From Pseudomonas sp. B28(2017) (GTDB lineage: Bacteria; Pseudomonadota; Gammaproteobacteria; Pseudomonadales; Pseudomonadaceae), in NCBI RefSeq assembly GCF_002113025.1, contig NZ_NEJH01000009.1, positions 124,001 through 188,000 on the forward strand: a stretch of DNA of 64,000 bases, written 5' to 3'. A program made the translations under genes and the position numbers. The notes below the pieces were generated by a model. That model was not told where the DNA came from. It searched no databases and saw only the letters and a program-made list of their open reading frames with translations. Below, in pieces: positions 36,865 to 45,772 of this stretch; position 1 is the first letter of the stretch, and every line of letters starts with the position of its first letter.

Positions 36865-37617
36865 ATGAAACGCCTGCCACTCGACGACAGCTTCAAGGTC
36901 AATCGCAACCCCGTCACCCTGCGCGAAATCGTGCTGGATAAATTGCGAAGCGCCATCATGAACTTCCAGCTCCTGCCGGGAGACCGTCTGGTCGAACGCG
37001 ATCTGTGCGATCGCCTGGGCGTCAGCCGTACCTCGGTGCGCGAAGCCCTGCGTCACCTTGAATCCGAAGGCCTGGTGGAATTCGCCGATGCCAAGGGCCC
37101 GCGTGTCGCCATCATTACCCTGGCCGATGCCGTGGACATCTACGAGCTGCGCTGCGTGCTCGAAGGGCTGATCGTGCAGTTGTTCACCCTGCGCGCCAAG
37201 GCCAAGGACATCAAGGCCCTGGAAAAAGCCCTTGAAGAAAACCGCAAGGCACTCAAGGACGGCGAACTGCAACAGGTCATCGACTCGGTTCAGGGCTTCT
37301 ACGACGTGCTGCTCGAAGGTTCGGGCAACCATGTCGCGGCCACTCAGTTGCGCCAATTGCAGGCACGCATCAGCTACCTGCGCGCGACCTCGGTGTCCCA
37401 GGAAAACCGTCGCGGCGCCAGCAACCAGGAAATGGAACGCATGGTCGAAGCGATCAAGAGCGGAGACCCGCTGGCCGCCCACCAGGCTTGCGTCGACCAC
37501 GTGCGTGCGGCGGCTGCCGTGGCCCTGGACTACCTCAAGCGCAAGCAGGAAGAAACCGGCGCCACGCCGCAGATCACCCTGCCCATCGCGTTGAAAGAAC
37601 CACGCATAGGCCGCTGA
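36865..37617 (+). CDS. GntR-family (FCD subgroup) transcriptional regulator
   Basis: This 250-residue regulator has an N-terminal winged helix (LVERDLCDRLGVSRTSVREALRHLE, about 39-63) and an all-helical FCD effector domain from about residue 95. The chosen ATG (MKRLPLDD) avoids a longer, less conserved extension. It is the seventh gene of the operon it probably controls through ATGGTATACCAT (31363-31374). The stop is one base from the next ATG. Confidence 0.9.
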   Translation: MKRLPLDDSFKVNRNPVTLREIVLDKLRSAIMNFQLLPGDRLVERDLCDRLGVSRTSVREALRHLESEGLVEFADAKGPRVAIITLADAVDIYELRCVLEGLIVQLFTLRAKAKDIKALEKALEENRKALKDGELQQVIDSVQGFYDVLLEGSGNHVAATQLRQLQARISYLRATSVSQENRRGASNQEMERMVEAIKSGDPLAAHQACVDHVRAAAAVALDYLKRKQEETGATPQITLPIALKEPRIGR

Positions 37618-37618
37618 G

Positions 37619-38182
37619 ATGTTCAGCCCGAGCTTTTGCCCCAGGTGCGGCAGCGCTGATCTCGGTCAGCAGGTGCCGCCGGGCGATACGCACGAGCGCC
37701 TGATGTGCCGCGGCTGCGGTTACATCCATTACGTCAATCCGAAAATCATTGCCGGCTGCATCATCGAACAGGACGGCAAGTACCTCTTGTGCCAGCGCGC
37801 CATCCCGCCACGCCCCGGCACCTGGACCCTGCCGGCGGGCTTCATGGAAACCGGCGAGACCACCGAGCAGGCGGCCTTGCGCGAAGTCTGGGAAGAAAGC
37901 GGCGTGCGCGCGGAAATCGTCTCGCCCTACTCGATTTTCAGCGTGCCGCAGATCAGCGAGGTGTACATCATCTTCCGCGCCATCGCGTTGGAGATCACCG
38001 GCCAGTATGGTCCGGAAACCCTCGACTACAAATTCTTCGCGCCCGAGGACATTCCCTGGGACAGCATCTACTACCCGGCGATCCGGCAGATCCTCGAGCG
38101 TTATATCGATGAGCGTCAGGCTGGGGTCTATGGCATCTACATGGGCAATGACGACAGCGGGAAGATTCACTTTATTCGCTGA
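37619..38182 (+). CDS. Nudix hydrolase with N-terminal zinc ribbon
   Basis: This 187-residue protein has an N-terminal zinc ribbon (FCPRCGS and MCRGCGY) and a Nudix box beginning GFMETGETTEQAALREVWEE. Relatives hydrolyse NADH, ADP-ribose or flavin nucleotides. The gene starts one base after the GntR stop, so it belongs to the operon. A link to flavin or NAD turnover in the pathway is only inferred. Confidence 0.9.
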   Translation: MFSPSFCPRCGSADLGQQVPPGDTHERLMCRGCGYIHYVNPKIIAGCIIEQDGKYLLCQRAIPPRPGTWTLPAGFMETGETTEQAALREVWEESGVRAEIVSPYSIFSVPQISEVYIIFRAIALEITGQYGPETLDYKFFAPEDIPWDSIYYPAIRQILERYIDERQAGVYGIYMGNDDSGKIHFIR

Positions 38183-38208
38183 TGGGTGTCCTGTCTTTTG
38201 TTGTCCGG

Positions 38209-38792
38209 GTACATATCCATTTCTATGGTAAAGGCCACTTATGGTTCCGCCCTGACGGCGGGTCACTTGGAAAAGCCCCAAGTAACCAAGGGCTCTTGCC
38301 CCTGACGTTCGGCCTCTCGAGGGGGCAAGAAGATCAAAAGCCAAAGCCAAAGCCTGCTGGCCGGCCTGATCGCAATTGAACGCGCTTCCCTGTAGGAGCG
38401 AGCCTGCTCCCACAGAAGAGCAGAGCAGAGCAAGTCGGCGAACACCCGCTCTGCTCCTCACCACTCAACAGGCCGAGCGTTAGCTCGCCTGCCGTTCTTG
38501 ATCTTGATCCACCCGCCCCCTCGGCAGGCTGAGCGGAGGTGTTCATCCGGGGATGGGCGCGCAGCGCCGTTCGACGCAGTCGAACTCATTGCATGCAGGT
38601 CGCGCGCAGCCGACCGGAGGGCAATGCCCCCGGATGAATACCGGAGCGAAGGAACCCCGAGCCCTGGCGAGGGGCCGGACGTTCGGGGCGAGCGTTTTTT
38701 TTGCTTACTTTTTTTGAGGCGCTTGTCAAAAAAGTGAGTCGCCGTAAGGGCGAAACCGCCAGCCGCCGTTACCGAAAAAAACGGATATGTAC
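38209..38792. mobile_element. 584-bp MITE-like non-coding element with long terminal inverted repeats
   Basis: The ends GTACATATCC (38209) and GGATATGTAC (to 38792) begin imperfect inverted repeats of about 65 bp (to about 38275 and from about 38725). Shared stretches include CCGCCCT-ACGGCG and the GTCACTT/AAGTGA boundary. The interior has no credible gene; it holds a REP (38390-38415) and GC-rich palindromes. The element fills the gap between the catabolic and polysaccharide operons. It is probably an immobile or trans-mobilised repeat family. No target-site duplication was established. Confidence 0.65.
38390..38415. repeat. REP unit inside the MITE-like element
   Basis: CTGTAGGAGCGAGCCTGCTCCCACAG is a REP core with a slightly diverged inverse. 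Confidence 0.8.
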
Positions 38793-39131
38793 TCAGTCAG
38801 GCCGCCTTCGCAAGCAAGCTGAACTGGCCAACGGATTGACGGCCGCTTTTAGATAACAGCACTACGCCATCCATCGTTAAAAACTGTCGGACTTTGCAGC
38901 TAATTCGTTATTAACCCGGTGACTCAAACCTGACACACTCAGCTACAACCCTTGTATTTCAAGGCCCACGACCGCCTGGCGGTTTTTTGAGATTTTCGCC
39001 GAACAAACAAAATCGGGGGGGCTTGCCCATTTGACATACCGGCCTGCCGACACGATTCGCCGAAGCTGGTCTATACCCCCTTTTGACAGTCTTGAGTTGT
39101 AAATCTCCACCGTCTTACGAGGCACGCAAAT
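38793..39131 (+). promoter_or_regulatory. Leader/promoter region of the polysaccharide operon
   Basis: This 339-nt AT-richer stretch lies directly upstream of ugd, with GAGG 9 nt before its ATG. Two TTGACA-like hexamers occur (near 39031 and 39083), but neither has a convincing -10 box at 17 nt. No gene is visible. As the only long gap in front of the 17-kb operon it must hold its main promoter, whose exact position I cannot fix. Confidence 0.4.
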
Positions 39132-40484
39132 ATGGACGTGAGCGTATTTGGTACAGGCTATGTTGGCCTGATACAAGCAGCGGCACTGGCCGATGTCGGA
39201 CATCGCGTCCTGTGTGTCGACATCGATCCGAACAAGATCCGGCAACTGCAACAAGCCGTGCCACCGATCAGTGAGCCGGGGTTGCCCGGCACCCTTGAAG
39301 AAAACATCAAGGCCGGTCGCCTGCTCTTCACCACCCAGGCCAGCGATGCGGTGGAGCACGCCGAGCTGATTTTCATTGCCGTCGGTACGCCCGCCGACGA
39401 AGACGGTTCAGCCGACCTCAGCCATGTGCTGAACGTGGCCCGGCAGATCGCCAGTTTCATGGAGGCCGACCGCACCCTGATCATCAAGTCCACAGTGCCG
39501 GTCGGTACCGCGGATCAGGTCAGCGCTACTGCCGTTGAAGAGCTGCAGCGCCGCGGCAAAGGTTCGCTGAAGGTACGGGTGGTGTCCAACCCGGAGTTTC
39601 TCAAGGAAGGCAGTGCCCTGGCCGATTGCATGCGCCCGGACCGGATCATCGTCGGCACCGGTGACGATCAGGCCCGTGATCAGATGAGCGAGCTCTACGC
39701 GCCATTCTGCCGCAACCACGACAAATTGATGTTCATGGACAACCGCAGCGCCGAGCTGACCAAGTACGCGGCGAACGCAATGCTGGCCACGCGCATCAGT
39801 TTCATGAACGAACTGGCCAACCTCACCGAGTTGTTGGGGGCCGATATCGAAGCCGTGCGCAAAGGCATCGGTTCGGACCCGCGCATCGGTTACCACTTCA
39901 TCTACCCCGGTTGCGGCTTCGGCGGTTCGTGCTTCCCCAAGGACCTGCGCGCCCTGTTGCACACCGCCGAACATGCCGGAATGCCCCTGAAATTGCTGCG
40001 TAGCGTGACCGAGGTCAACGACCATCAGCGGCATATTCTGTTCAGCAAACTCAAGGCGCAATTTCCCGGTGGACTGGCCGGCAAGTCCATCGCCGTGTGG
40101 GGCCTGGCGTTCAAGCCCAACACCGATGACATGCGCGAAGCACCCAGCCGCTACCTGATGGAAGCACTCTGGGCCGAAGGCGCGAGCGTGCAGGCCTACG
40201 ACCCGGAAGCCATGTCCGAATGCCGGCGCATTTACGGTTACCGAGATGACCTGCACCTGTGCGCCACCCGCGATGACACACTCGAAGACGCTGACGCCCT
40301 GGTGATCTGCACCGAGTGGAAGAACTTCCGCGTGGTCGACTTCGACATGTTGGCGAGCAAACTGCGTCAACGGGTGATCGTGGACGGACGCAACCTGTAC
40401 AGCCCGGAACAGGCGGCCGCCGCCGGCCTGCACTACAGCGGCATTGGCTTGCGTCACATCGTGCCCGAGGCCGTACGTCCATGA
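39132..40484 (+). CDS. ugd: UDP-glucose 6-dehydrogenase
   Basis: This 450-residue enzyme oxidises UDP-glucose to UDP-glucuronate. It has an N-terminal Rossmann motif FGTGYVGL and catalytic Cys in GCGFGGSCFPKDL. The central Lys/Asn lie in ELTKYAANAMLA, and the C-terminal domain has WGLAFKPNTDDMREAPS. It is the first gene of the polysaccharide operon and supplies glucuronic acid for an acidic polymer. The final codons overlap the start of an epimerase relic (ATGA). Confidence 0.93.
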   Translation: MDVSVFGTGYVGLIQAAALADVGHRVLCVDIDPNKIRQLQQAVPPISEPGLPGTLEENIKAGRLLFTTQASDAVEHAELIFIAVGTPADEDGSADLSHVLNVARQIASFMEADRTLIIKSTVPVGTADQVSATAVEELQRRGKGSLKVRVVSNPEFLKEGSALADCMRPDRIIVGTGDDQARDQMSELYAPFCRNHDKLMFMDNRSAELTKYAANAMLATRISFMNELANLTELLGADIEAVRKGIGSDPRIGYHFIYPGCGFGGSCFPKDLRALLHTAEHAGMPLKLLRSVTEVNDHQRHILFSKLKAQFPGGLAGKSIAVWGLAFKPNTDDMREAPSRYLMEALWAEGASVQAYDPEAMSECRRIYGYRDDLHLCATRDDTLEDADALVICTEWKNFRVVDFDMLASKLRQRVIVDGRNLYSPEQAAAAGLHYSGIGLRHIVPEAVRP

Positions 40485-40579
40485 AGACTCTCGTCACGGG
40501 AGCGGCCGGTTTCCAGCCGTGTATCGAACTGGATGAGGGACTGGGGCGCTTCGTTGCCTGGTTCCGCACTGACTACTGA
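40481..40579 (+). pseudogene. Relic of an NAD-dependent UDP-glucuronate epimerase (internal deletion)
   Basis: A 32-codon frame begins MKTLVTGAAGF, the Rossmann start of short-chain epimerases. It ends LDEGLGRFVAWFRTDY, which resembles their C-terminus. About 290 intervening codons are missing, and the frame is kept across the junction near codon 12. The ATG overlaps the ugd stop as expected for a former operon gene. The deletion would remove conversion of UDP-GlcA to UDP-GalA. Confidence 0.75.
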
Positions 40580-40625
40580 CTACCTGTCGCCCACGCCGCA
40601 AGCGGCTGAACACTGCGGAGGATTT

Positions 40626-41372
40626 ATGTCCGGACACGAAAAAAGTGTGCCTGTTACCCATATGCGCAGGGACAAGCGCCTGGACCCCGAACAGCGCATG
40701 CGCATGGATGCCGCCATCCACATGCAGGGCTGTGGCTGGTTGACCGGTCGCGAAGGTGGCCGGCCGTGGACCCTGTCGCGCACCAACCGCGTCCTGGCCT
40801 GCTGCGTCGCGCTGCTGGTCCTGGTGCTGATTTCCCCGGTGCTGCTGGGGCTGGCGCTGGCCATCAAGCTCACCAGCCCGGGGCCGGTGATGTTCGTGCA
40901 GAAACGCACCGGTTATCGCGGCCGCATGTTCGGCATGTACAAGTTCCGCACCATGGTCGCCAACGCCGAGGAGCTCAAGGAGTCCCTGCGGCACCTGAAC
41001 AAGCACGGCGCCGACGCCATCGATTTCAAGATCGACAAGGACCCGCGCATCACCGGTATTGGCGCCTTCCTGCGGCGCACCAGTCTCGACGAGCTGCCGA
41101 ACCTGATCAACGTGGTGACCGGCGACATGCGGCTGGTAGGTCCCAGGCCGACTTCGTTCAATGCCTACCGCTACAAGAACAAACACCTCGCGCGCCTGAG
41201 CATCTACCCCGGCATGACCGGCCTGTGGCAAATCTCCGGGCGCAGCAACATCGATTTCGACCAGCGCGTCGAACTGGACCTCACCTACATTGCCCAGCAA
41301 AGCCTGCTGCTTGATTTGAAGATTCTGCTGAAAACCCCGTTCAAGGTTTTCAGCGGCCATGGAGCGAGTTGA
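40626..41372 (+). CDS. Initiating polyprenyl glycosyl-1-phosphate transferase (WcaJ/PssY type)
   Basis: This 248-residue monotopic membrane enzyme transfers a sugar-1-phosphate to undecaprenyl phosphate and so starts each repeat unit. GGAGG lies 5 nt before the ATG. One membrane hairpin (residues about 58-80) is followed by the catalytic domain with FVQKRTGYRG, FRTM, DPRITGIGAFLRRTSLDELP and LVGPRP. The GMTGLWQISGRS block is also present. It lacks the large N-terminal domain of full WcaJ. Confidence 0.92.
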   Translation: MSGHEKSVPVTHMRRDKRLDPEQRMRMDAAIHMQGCGWLTGREGGRPWTLSRTNRVLACCVALLVLVLISPVLLGLALAIKLTSPGPVMFVQKRTGYRGRMFGMYKFRTMVANAEELKESLRHLNKHGADAIDFKIDKDPRITGIGAFLRRTSLDELPNLINVVTGDMRLVGPRPTSFNAYRYKNKHLARLSIYPGMTGLWQISGRSNIDFDQRVELDLTYIAQQSLLLDLKILLKTPFKVFSGHGAS

Positions 41373-42020
41373 ATGGACGGTTCAACGGCCAAAAGCCTCA
41401 GTATTACCAGCCCGAGCGAGTCCAACCTGACATCGACCGTACTCGACCAGAACCTGCGGATCCTTCTCCTGACCGCCGCCAACCCCGGCGCGGGCACCAC
41501 CACCAGCGCCCTGGCGCTGGCCAGTCAACTGGCGAAGATGAGCAGCGGCCTGGTGCTGCTGGTGGATGCCAGCCAGTCGGCGACCAACCTCACACAACAG
41601 TTGGGATTGAACAAGGAACGGGGGTTTCGCGACTTGTTGTTCAACACCCAGAGCCCGCCCTTGTTACAAGACTGCGTGGTGGATGTCTCCAGCCTGCCTT
41701 TTCACGTTCTGCCATTCGGCCGCTACTCCCGTGGCAACGAACACCTGACACCCGAGCGCCTGAGCCCGCTGCTCGATCAACTCGGCATCCGCTACCGCTT
41801 CGTGGTGATCGACGGCGACGCGGTGTATTCGGCCACCGACACCCTGGTCATCAGCACCCAGGTGGACGGCGTGGTCCTGGTCGTGCGCTCGGAAGACACC
41901 CGCTGGGAAGTGGCCCAGGCCGCGGTCCAGCGCCTGAGCCAGGCCGGGGCAAAAATGGTCGGCAGCGTGTTCAACCGACGCAAGTACTACATGCCCGAAT
42001 GGCTGTACAGAAACCTGTGA
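41373..42020 (+). CDS. BY-kinase/ParA-like ATPase with a degenerate Walker A
   Basis: This 215-residue protein has the fold of cytoplasmic chain-length regulators (CpsD/Wzc kinase domain): Walker A' LLVDASQS and Walker B FVVIDGD. In the P-loop (PGAGTTTSA, residues 38-46) the lysine is replaced by Thr42, so nucleotide binding and autokinase activity are doubtful. The C-terminus has three Tyr (RKYYMPEWLYRNL), as in a short Tyr cluster. It starts directly on the stop of the sugar transferase. It may work as a pseudokinase with the PCP protein at 43089. Confidence 0.75.
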   Translation: MDGSTAKSLSITSPSESNLTSTVLDQNLRILLLTAANPGAGTTTSALALASQLAKMSSGLVLLVDASQSATNLTQQLGLNKERGFRDLLFNTQSPPLLQDCVVDVSSLPFHVLPFGRYSRGNEHLTPERLSPLLDQLGIRYRFVVIDGDAVYSATDTLVISTQVDGVVLVVRSEDTRWEVAQAAVQRLSQAGAKMVGSVFNRRKYYMPEWLYRNL

Positions 42021-42042
42021 GCAATCAGACAAGGATGACGCC

Positions 42043-43074
42043 ATGAACGCCAGGATGCTTGTTCTGCTTTTGCTGCCCCTTGCAGGTTGCTCCAGCACTT
42101 CCTCCGACGAATCCCAAAGCATGCCGGTGCAAATCCTCACGGCCCCACCGGCCATCGCCCAGGCCACTGACGTGCCCAAGGTCGAGCAGACCCTGCGCCC
42201 ACAGGATGTGCTGGACGTGATCTTCCACATCAGCACCAGTGGCTCGGCCGCCTATCGCGTGCAGTCCGGGGACACGATCGCGCTGAACTTCACCGCCGCC
42301 AGCCAGTTCAACGGCAACCAACTGGTGCTGCCCGATGGCACCATCGAACTGCCGGGGGCCCACACCACGGTGAAAGTCGAGGGCCTGACCCGCGATGAAG
42401 CACGGGACGCGATTCAGCGCGCCTACGATCGCAAACAGCTGTTCCAGCCCAACCGCAATCAGCTGTCAGTGATGGTGGTGAACCCGCTGGCCAGTGAGTG
42501 GAGCCTCAAGTCCGCGCTCAACCACCCCGCCACCGGCATGAGCCGGGAAATCACCGTGGGCACCGACGGCTACGCCAGTTTCCCGGAAATCGGCGCCGTG
42601 CCGCTGCAAGGCATGACCCTCAACCAGCTGGAGGCCTACCTCAATAAACGCTACGCCACCCTGCCGGGGCGCATGACCGTGGACGTGCTGCTCAAGTCCA
42701 CCGCCGGCAACGAAATCTATGTACTGGGTGAAGTCGGCCAGCCGGGCTCCTACCCGATCCGCCGCCCGGTGTCGGTGCTCGAAGCCCTGAGCATGGCCCG
42801 CGGTTCCAACGTCAAGGCACGCCTGGACTCGGTGATGATCATGCGGCGCAGCGGCAACCAGGTGGTCGCGCACCGTTACGACGTGGAAAAAGCCTTGTCC
42901 GGCGACGCCAGCCAGATCGCCTACCTGCAAGCGGACGACATGCTGTACGTGCCCAAGACCAAACTGGCCAGCGCCGGTGAGCTCGCGCGGCAACTGGCGG
43001 ATGTCGTGTTGTTCCAGGGCATGGGCCTCAGCTTCAGCTACCGCGTCGACAACAAAGACGACAGCAGCAACTGA
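42043..43074 (+). CDS. Outer-membrane polysaccharide export protein (OPX/Wza family)
   Basis: This 343-residue lipoprotein (lipobox LAGC) carries a Poly_export domain (YRVQSGDTIALNF, LPDGTIELPG) and SLBB domains (IYVLGEVGQPGSYPI). It forms the export channel of Wzx/Wzy systems together with the PCP protein encoded 14 nt downstream. AAGGAT precedes the ATG. Confidence 0.9.
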   Translation: MNARMLVLLLLPLAGCSSTSSDESQSMPVQILTAPPAIAQATDVPKVEQTLRPQDVLDVIFHISTSGSAAYRVQSGDTIALNFTAASQFNGNQLVLPDGTIELPGAHTTVKVEGLTRDEARDAIQRAYDRKQLFQPNRNQLSVMVVNPLASEWSLKSALNHPATGMSREITVGTDGYASFPEIGAVPLQGMTLNQLEAYLNKRYATLPGRMTVDVLLKSTAGNEIYVLGEVGQPGSYPIRRPVSVLEALSMARGSNVKARLDSVMIMRRSGNQVVAHRYDVEKALSGDASQIAYLQADDMLYVPKTKLASAGELARQLADVVLFQGMGLSFSYRVDNKDDSSN

Positions 43075-43088
43075 CTCTCAGGTGACCC

Positions 43089-44681
43089 ATGAATCCAAAG
43101 GAAAACTACCTGCATGAGTTCTTCAGGATCTTCTTCGCCAACAAGCAGCTGGTGAAGCGAGTCTTCCTGGTCTTTGCTGTGATCGCCGTGATCTTGCCGC
43201 TGTTGCTCAAGCAGAGTTTCGATATCACCGCCCAGGTGATCGTGCAGTCCAAGAAAATCTCCCAGGGGGATGCCACCAGCACCCTCAACCAGGAAAACGC
43301 TTCCTTCATTCCGCCGTCGCTGGCGGACATGGAGACCGAGAGCAATATCCTGCGTTCGCCGGCCTTGATCCGCCAGACCATCGGCCAGTTACGCGAAAAG
43401 GGTGAGTACACGCTGCCCGTGAGCGCCTTCAACAAACTGCTGCTGCAGCCGTTCAAACGGTTTGTGAGCAACCCCGTTCGCGAGCACGTGATCAACCCGG
43501 TTCGCGGCCTGCTCGGTCTGCAGACCGATCCGGTACGCGACACCGTGCTTGATGCCCTCACGCAGCAAGCGTCCGCTGCCCTGAAGGTGGAAACCTTGCC
43601 GGGCTCCAACGTGATCTCGATCGTCTACCGCTTCCCTGACCCGGCCCAGGGCACCCGATTCGTCACCGCCCTGCTGCAAAATTACCTGGTCAGCCGCCAG
43701 GAAATGCAATCCATCGACCTGCCGCAGAGCTTCTACGAAACCAAGAAGTTGCAGTACCAGGTGCGTCTCGATGGCCTGGAAGCCAATCGCCTGGCCTTGC
43801 TCGAAAGCATCGGCTCGTCCGACCCCAAGGAAGAAATCACATTCCGCCTCAATGCGATCAACACCGAGGAGCAGGCGCTCAACCTGTATCAGGACCGACT
43901 GCTGCAAAGCCAGCGCTGGCTCGATTACCTGAAAACCAGCCTGGCGACCGCCAACAACGCCAGATTCACCGACTACACCTTCCCCTACACCTTCACCACC
44001 ACGCTCGACAACGTCGCTTTCGAAGACCGCGAGATCAAGCAACTGGGTGAACAACTGACAACCCAGGTCAGCCGCTACAAGGACGACCTGGCGGTCTTTC
44101 AGCCCGGCAGTGAGCCGATGCAAATGGCCCGCGATCAAATCATCCGGACCCGCGGGCAATTCCTGAAGATTGTCAGCAACCGGATTCAGGAGCGCACCAG
44201 CGACCTGGCGACGATCAGCTCGGTCATCGAGCAGAAAACCGCGCGCATTGCCGAGTTCAAGAATCGCATCCACCAGTTGCAGGAAACCCGGAGCAAGCTG
44301 CGGCAGATGGACACCGAAATCAACGCGCTGCACAAGGCGTTCGGCACCTATGCCCAGCGTTTCGCCGAAAGCAGCACGGCGCGCGCGCTGGACAACGACC
44401 TGTCCAACGCACGGGTGCTCAGCCCGCCGTTCGAACCGACCGAAGCGGCGTTCCCCAAGCCGATGCTGATCATTCCGTTCGGGCTGTTCACCGGTCTGCT
44501 GCTGGCGATTGCCCTGGTCTATGTACGTGAGTTCTTCGACCACCGCTTCAAGCACCCTGCGCAAATCACCCATGAACTGGGCTTGCCGGTGCTGCTGGTG
44601 ATCAACGATCAAAGCACCCGGCCGAACAACCCGCACAAGAAATGGACTGTGCCGGCCCTCGTGCATTGGGTGCGCAATTGA
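43089..44681 (+). CDS. Chain-length determinant, PCP/Wzz-like (GumC family)
   Basis: This 530-residue protein has membrane segments at about 25-42 and about 465-487. In between lies a long periplasmic domain with coiled-coil stretches (about 225-430). The C-terminal cytoplasmic tail ends VHWVRN and lacks a kinase domain. The kinase-like protein is encoded separately (41373-42020). It controls polymer length and links Wzy with the OPX channel. Confidence 0.88.
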   Translation: MNPKENYLHEFFRIFFANKQLVKRVFLVFAVIAVILPLLLKQSFDITAQVIVQSKKISQGDATSTLNQENASFIPPSLADMETESNILRSPALIRQTIGQLREKGEYTLPVSAFNKLLLQPFKRFVSNPVREHVINPVRGLLGLQTDPVRDTVLDALTQQASAALKVETLPGSNVISIVYRFPDPAQGTRFVTALLQNYLVSRQEMQSIDLPQSFYETKKLQYQVRLDGLEANRLALLESIGSSDPKEEITFRLNAINTEEQALNLYQDRLLQSQRWLDYLKTSLATANNARFTDYTFPYTFTTTLDNVAFEDREIKQLGEQLTTQVSRYKDDLAVFQPGSEPMQMARDQIIRTRGQFLKIVSNRIQERTSDLATISSVIEQKTARIAEFKNRIHQLQETRSKLRQMDTEINALHKAFGTYAQRFAESSTARALDNDLSNARVLSPPFEPTEAAFPKPMLIIPFGLFTGLLLAIALVYVREFFDHRFKHPAQITHELGLPVLLVINDQSTRPNNPHKKWTVPALVHWVRN

Positions 44682-45772
44682 ACGCGCCGCTCGGCACCAC
44701 CCACGACCTGCCGATCATTCATTTGCTCAGCAGTGGCGGCTTCTATGGGGCCGAACGGATGCTGCTGGATCATTGCCTGGCGACGCCGGGGCAGCACCAG
44801 GTGCTGTTTCTCGATGCGCCGCCAGAACTGATCGCGCGTTTTCGCGAGGCCGGTGTCGATTGCCTCGGCTGTGCAGGCCTGGTCGCGTTGCTGGGGCATT
44901 TGCGCCAGCGACGGGACCAGCGGCCACTGATCAATACGCACAACTTCAAGGGCCTGTTGTTCGGCTGGGTCAGCGCCACGCTGTTGCGCCTGCCACTGGT
45001 GATCACCCAGCACGGCTTCACCCCGCGCAGTCGCAAGCAGAAGCTCTACACCTGGCTGAGCCTGCAACTGTGCCGCACGGCCTCGGTGGACCGGGTGGTG
45101 TGTGTCGCCGAAAGCATTGCCGCGCTGCACCGCCAGGCCAATGTGCGCGCGGACAAACTGCAGGTGATCCCCAATGGCCTGCCGGCGACCCACGATTTGC
45201 CGCCACCCAGTGGCGAACGTCAACGCCGGCTGGCCGGATACGTCGGGCGCTTGAGCCAGGAAAAAGGCCCAGACCTGTTTCTAGATGCGCTGATTCCGTT
45301 GTGTCAGCAGTACCCGCAACTGGACGCGGTGATGCTCGGCGATGGGCCTGAGCGCGAAAGCCTGCAGGCACGCATCGACGAGGCAGGCTTGCAGGCGCGC
45401 ATCACATTGCCGGGCTATCAGACCGATATGCGCGCCTGGTGGTCACAACTCGATGCGCTGGTGATCAGTTCGCGCACCGAAGGCACGCCCATGATTCTGC
45501 TCGAGGCGATGCAGGCCGGGGTACCGGTGGTGGCCTTCGGCGTCGGCGGGATTCCCGATGTCTTGCAGGACCGCCACAACGGCCTGCTCGCCGCGCCCAC
45601 CGACAGCGCCGCCCTTGCCCGCCAGATCGGCGCGCTGCTGGATGACCCGGCACTGGCCGGCGCGTTGATCGACAACGCAAAACAGACGCAACGCGATCGC
45701 TACGACCTCAAGGCCCTGGCCGAACGCTGGTCGCAGCTTTACATACGGACTGCACGGGAGCCGCGCGCGTGA
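44678..45772 (+). CDS. Glycosyltransferase family 4
   Basis: This approximately 364-residue retaining glycosyltransferase has N-terminal LLSSGGFYGAERML and C-terminal GT4 block YVGRLSQEKGPDLFLDA. The donor site with the E-x7-E motif is in SSRTEGTPMILLEAMQAGVPVV. I take the TTG overlapping the upstream stop (TTGA) as the start. An ATG at 44642 lies inside the upstream gene, with a poor N-terminal extension. It adds one sugar to the lipid-linked unit. Confidence 0.87.
   Translation: MNAPLGTTHDLPIIHLLSSGGFYGAERMLLDHCLATPGQHQVLFLDAPPELIARFREAGVDCLGCAGLVALLGHLRQRRDQRPLINTHNFKGLLFGWVSATLLRLPLVITQHGFTPRSRKQKLYTWLSLQLCRTASVDRVVCVAESIAALHRQANVRADKLQVIPNGLPATHDLPPPSGERQRRLAGYVGRLSQEKGPDLFLDALIPLCQQYPQLDAVMLGDGPERESLQARIDEAGLQARITLPGYQTDMRAWWSQLDALVISSRTEGTPMILLEAMQAGVPVVAFGVGGIPDVLQDRHNGLLAAPTDSAALARQIGALLDDPALAGALIDNAKQTQRDRYDLKALAERWSQLYIRTAREPRA

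Noticed and set aside
40316..40579. Separate 87-codon gene ending with the epimerase relic
   Set aside because: Its first part is inside ugd in another frame; only the part from 40481 matches epimerase ends.
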